A DNA stretch of 64,000 nt, taken from the NCBI RefSeq assembly GCF_000717335.1, contig NZ_JNYZ01000049.1:25791-89790 (forward strand). Reading direction: 5' to 3'. The notes beneath the pieces are model-generated. The model saw only the letters and a list, made by a program, of their open reading frames with translations. It searched no databases and had not been told where the DNA came from. The position numbers and the translations under genes are program-made. This document shows positions 60,507 to 64,000 of this stretch, one piece after another (the stretch's first letter is position 1; every line of letters begins with the position of its first letter). Origin of the DNA: Amycolatopsis jejuensis. GTDB lineage: Bacteria; Actinomycetota; Actinomycetes; Mycobacteriales; Pseudonocardiaceae.

Positions 60507-61405
60507 GTGGCGGCCCGGCGCAATTTCCTCAGTGGCGGCAAGACCTGGACCGGACTCATCACGCTGGCCTTCTTCGTGCTCCTCGCGGTGATCGGGCCGT
60601 GGATTGCGCCGTACGACCCGTCCGCCCGCAGCGACGACCTGCTGCAGGCGCCGTCCGGCAAGCACTGGTTCGGTACCACGCATCTCGGCCAGGACATTTT
60701 CAGTCAAGTCTTGGCCGGTACCCGCAGCGTGATGCTCGTCGGCGTGACGGCGGGGGTGGTCGCAACCATTCTCGCGGTGGTCGTCGGCGTGACCTCCGGT
60801 TACCTCGGTGGCACACCAGGGGAAGGGCTGTCCGCACTGTCCAATGTGTTCCTTGTGATCCCGGCTCTGCCATTGATCATCATCATCGGCAGTGCGTTGC
60901 CGAGCGGTGGTGATTACCTGGTGGCAGTGGTGATCGGGGGCACGTCGTGGGCCTGGGGTGCGCGAGTGTTACGCGCGCAAACCCTCTCGCTCAGACGCCG
61001 TGAATACGTCGAAGCCGCTCGGGCAAGTGGGGAATCGACGAGGCGGATCATCTTCTTCGAAATCCTGCCGAACCTCACCGCGGTGATTGCGTCGAGTTTC
61101 GTCGGAACCGTGGTCTTCGCGGTGATGTCGGAGATCACCTTGGCGTTCGTGGGCGTTTCCAGCTTCTCGGAATGGAACTGGGGGACGATCCTGTTCTGGG
61201 CGCAAAGCCAGCAGGCACTGGCCCAAGGCGCGTGGTGGTGGTTCGTCCCGGCCGGGCTTGCGATCGCCTTTCTGGGCACGGCATTGTCATTGCTCAACTT
61301 CGGGATCGACGAGTTCGTCAGCCCGCGGCTACGGTCCAGCGGTGCGAAAGCGAAGAACGTACGGATGCGCGTCGGGTTCACGCCCGTGCTGGGCCGGGAG
61401 CCGGA

Positions 61406-61409
<4 letters not shown>
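60507..61409 (+). CDS. ABC permease, DppC-type
   Basis: This 300-residue permease of the DppC/OppC type has an N-terminal basic leader and the family motif PYDPSARSDDLLQAPSGKHWFGTTHLGQDIFSQVLAGTR. It also has the EAA-like loop REYVEAARASGESTRRIIFFEILPNL. GTG 60507 follows the DppB-like stop by one base; its own stop overlaps the following ATPase start (ATGA). With DppB-like it forms the channel of the importer. Confidence 0.9.
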
Positions 61410-62484
<1,075 letters not shown>

Positions 62485-62488
<4 letters not shown>

Positions 62489-63885
62489 CCGAGACCGCCG
62501 ACGTTGCGACCCATCAGCAAATGATCGACACCCTCTCCGGCGATTTCCGATGGGGAGTGGCGACCGCCGCTTACCAGATCGAAGGAGCGGCAACGGAAGA
62601 CGGCCGCACACCGTCCATTTGGGACACTTTCTGCCGCGTGCCGTGGGCCATCGACAACAACGACAACGGTGACGTCGCCTGCGATCATTACCACCGGATG
62701 CCCGAGGACATCGCGCTCGTGCAGGAACTCGGCGCCGACAGCTACCGCTTTTCGGTTGCCTGGCCGCGTATCCAGCCGCGCGGCCGCGGGGGCGTGAACG
62801 AGGCCGGGTTCGGGTTCTACGACCGCCTGGTCGACGAGGTCCTCGGCCGCGGCCTGACGCCGTGGCTCACGCTCTACCACTGGGACCTGCCGCAGGAACT
62901 GGAGGACGCCGGTGGCTGGCCGGTGCGTGACACGGCGTACCGCTTCGCCGATTACGCAATGCTGGTGTTCGACCGGCTCAAGGACCGGGTGGCGCACTGG
63001 ACCACGCTGAACGAGCCTTGGTGTTCGGCCATGCACGGGTATGTACACGGGGTGATGGCGCCCGGTCGGCGTGACTTCAAGGCCGGGATGAACGCCGTGC
63101 ACCACCTGCTTCTTGCCCACGGTCTGGCCACCCAGCGGATGCGCGAGGCCGCGCTAGACAGTACCCAGTTCGGGATCACGCTCAACATGAGCACGGCCGA
63201 GCCCGCGACGGAGAGTTACCTCGACCGCGAGGCGGCGCGGAACGCGGACGGCATGGGCGTCCGGATCTACCTCGACCCGCTGGTCCACGGCCGTTACCCG
63301 GACGACGTGCGGCACGACCTCGAATCCCGTGGCGCCCAGCTGCCGGTGGAAGACGGCGACCTCGAGATCATTTCCACGCCCTTCGATTTCCTCGGCGTGA
63401 ACTACTATTTCGGCCAGCAGTTCTCCGGCGTCGACGAACACGGCCGGACCACCGGGGAGGACGGATTCCCGGCGCAACGCGAGGTCCCGTTCGGAGCTCC
63501 GACCACGGCGATGGGCTGGGAAATCCTGCCCGGCAAGTTCACCGAACTGCTCACCCGGCTCAGCCGCGACTACCCCGGATTGCCCTTGTACATCACCGAA
63601 AACGGGTCCGCGTTCGACGACGAGCCGGACGAAACCGGGTACGTCCAGGATGACGGCCGCACCGCCTACCTCGCGGCACATCTGGCCGCCGTCGCCGCAG
63701 CGAGGCAGCAAGGCGCGGACGTCCGCGGCTATTTCGCCTGGTCGTTACTGGACAATTTCGAATGGGCTTACGGTTACGTCAAACGGTTCGGCCTGATCCG
63801 GGTCGACTATCCGACGCAACAACGCACGATCAAGCAAAGCGGCCGGTTCTACCGCGACACGATCCGCCGGGTCCGCGGCTCCTGA
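62485..63885 (+). CDS. GH1 beta-glucosidase
   Basis: This 466-residue family-1 glycoside hydrolase has the acid/base TLNEPW (Glu177), nucleophile YITENGSAF (Glu372), N-terminal FRWGVATAAYQIEGAATEDG and ending FAWSLLDNFEWAYGYVKRFGL. It has no signal peptide, so it is cytoplasmic and cleaves imported cello- or laminari-oligosaccharides to glucose. The TTG at 62485 is selected: AAGGAG lies five bases upstream and TTGA overlaps the ATPase stop. An in-frame ATG at 62521 is alternative. A longer ORF reads the minisatellite in another frame. Confidence 0.92.
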
Positions 63886-63901
63886 CCGCGGTAGGCCAGT
63901 G

Positions 63902-63933
63902 GTCCGTGAAGGGAACCTTCACGGAATCTGCTT
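63902..63933. repeat. Dispersed GTGAAGGGAACC element, half copy
   Basis: The sequence CCGTGAAGG-GAA-CCTTCACGG (63904-63924) is itself a palindrome and continues into GAATCTG, matching the left half and core of the complete elements; the right arm is missing or replaced. It starts 19 bp after the GH1 stop, and nothing else is recognised up to the window end. Confidence 0.8.
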
Positions 63934-64000
63934 GGGTTCTAGTGGTTGTTGCAACGCCTGAGTTGTGCAGGGGTTGCCGTGATCGGGGTCGGGGAGGGCC

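Overview
The window is high-GC chromosomal DNA from an actinomycete, most likely Pseudonocardiales and Amycolatopsis-like; the genus is inference. The evidence is the very high GC, frequent GTG and TTG starts, ATGA/GTGA gene overlaps, a mycothiol-dependent formaldehyde dehydrogenase, an actinobacterial-type integration host factor and many TetR/GntR/ROK regulators. I see no rRNA, tRNA, CRISPR array, insertion sequence, prophage or plasmid origin. About 60 protein genes are called.

Layout. 1-9.4 kb: the end of an amino-acid permease, an MBL hydrolase, a CGNR-type regulator with an EamA exporter, an aldose epimerase with a GNAT, an amidohydrolase, a Uma2 nuclease-like protein, an acyl-CoA dehydrogenase divergent from a TetR gene across a palindromic operator, and a PfkB kinase. 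9.5-16.9 kb: citrate synthase with a 34-bp palindromic terminator, photolyase, an XRE-ATPase-permease export operon, and glpD with its TetR partner. 16.9-24.6 kb: an AGPS-like flavoprotein, a methyltransferase, a GGCT-like protein coupled to mycothiol formaldehyde dehydrogenase, a secreted C39-like peptidase, a thioesterase and a Tat-exported phosphoesterase. 25-32 kb: small proteins, a sugar ABC importer without its own ATPase, and an acyl-CoA ligase. 32.6-35.3 kb: mihF, isochorismate synthase and a phosphopantetheinyl transferase. 35.3-43.7 kb: a TetR/acyl-CoA ligase/enoyl-CoA hydratase operon divergent from a YtcJ-type amidohydrolase, then TfoX-like, GNAT, Mn-type DtxR, luciferase-like and small HTH genes. 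44.7-51.6 kb: an alcohol dehydrogenase, AlkB, and a 5-oxoproline catabolic operon (MFS, DUF1445, pxpA, pxpB, pxpC) divergent from a GntR/FadR regulator with a consensus-fitting operator. 51.9-63.9 kb: a secreted GH16 beta-1,3-glucanase, two divergent paralogous ROK regulators, a family-5 (Dpp/Opp-type) ABC importer and a GH1 beta-glucosidase, which together look like a beta-glucan scavenging locus.

The most unusual signals lie outside ordinary genes. (i) A dispersed palindromic element carries GTGAAGGGAACC arms and can be read as nearly the same peptide on either strand; one copy supplies the C-terminus of a methyltransferase. (ii) A composite palindrome plus direct repeat lies between the XRE operon and glpD. 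(iii) The 11-mer TCCACWGTGGA occurs seven times, in different reading frames and on both strands. (iv) GC-rich low-complexity or tandem-repeat blocks fill nearly every long intergenic gap, and similar expansions enter two coding regions.
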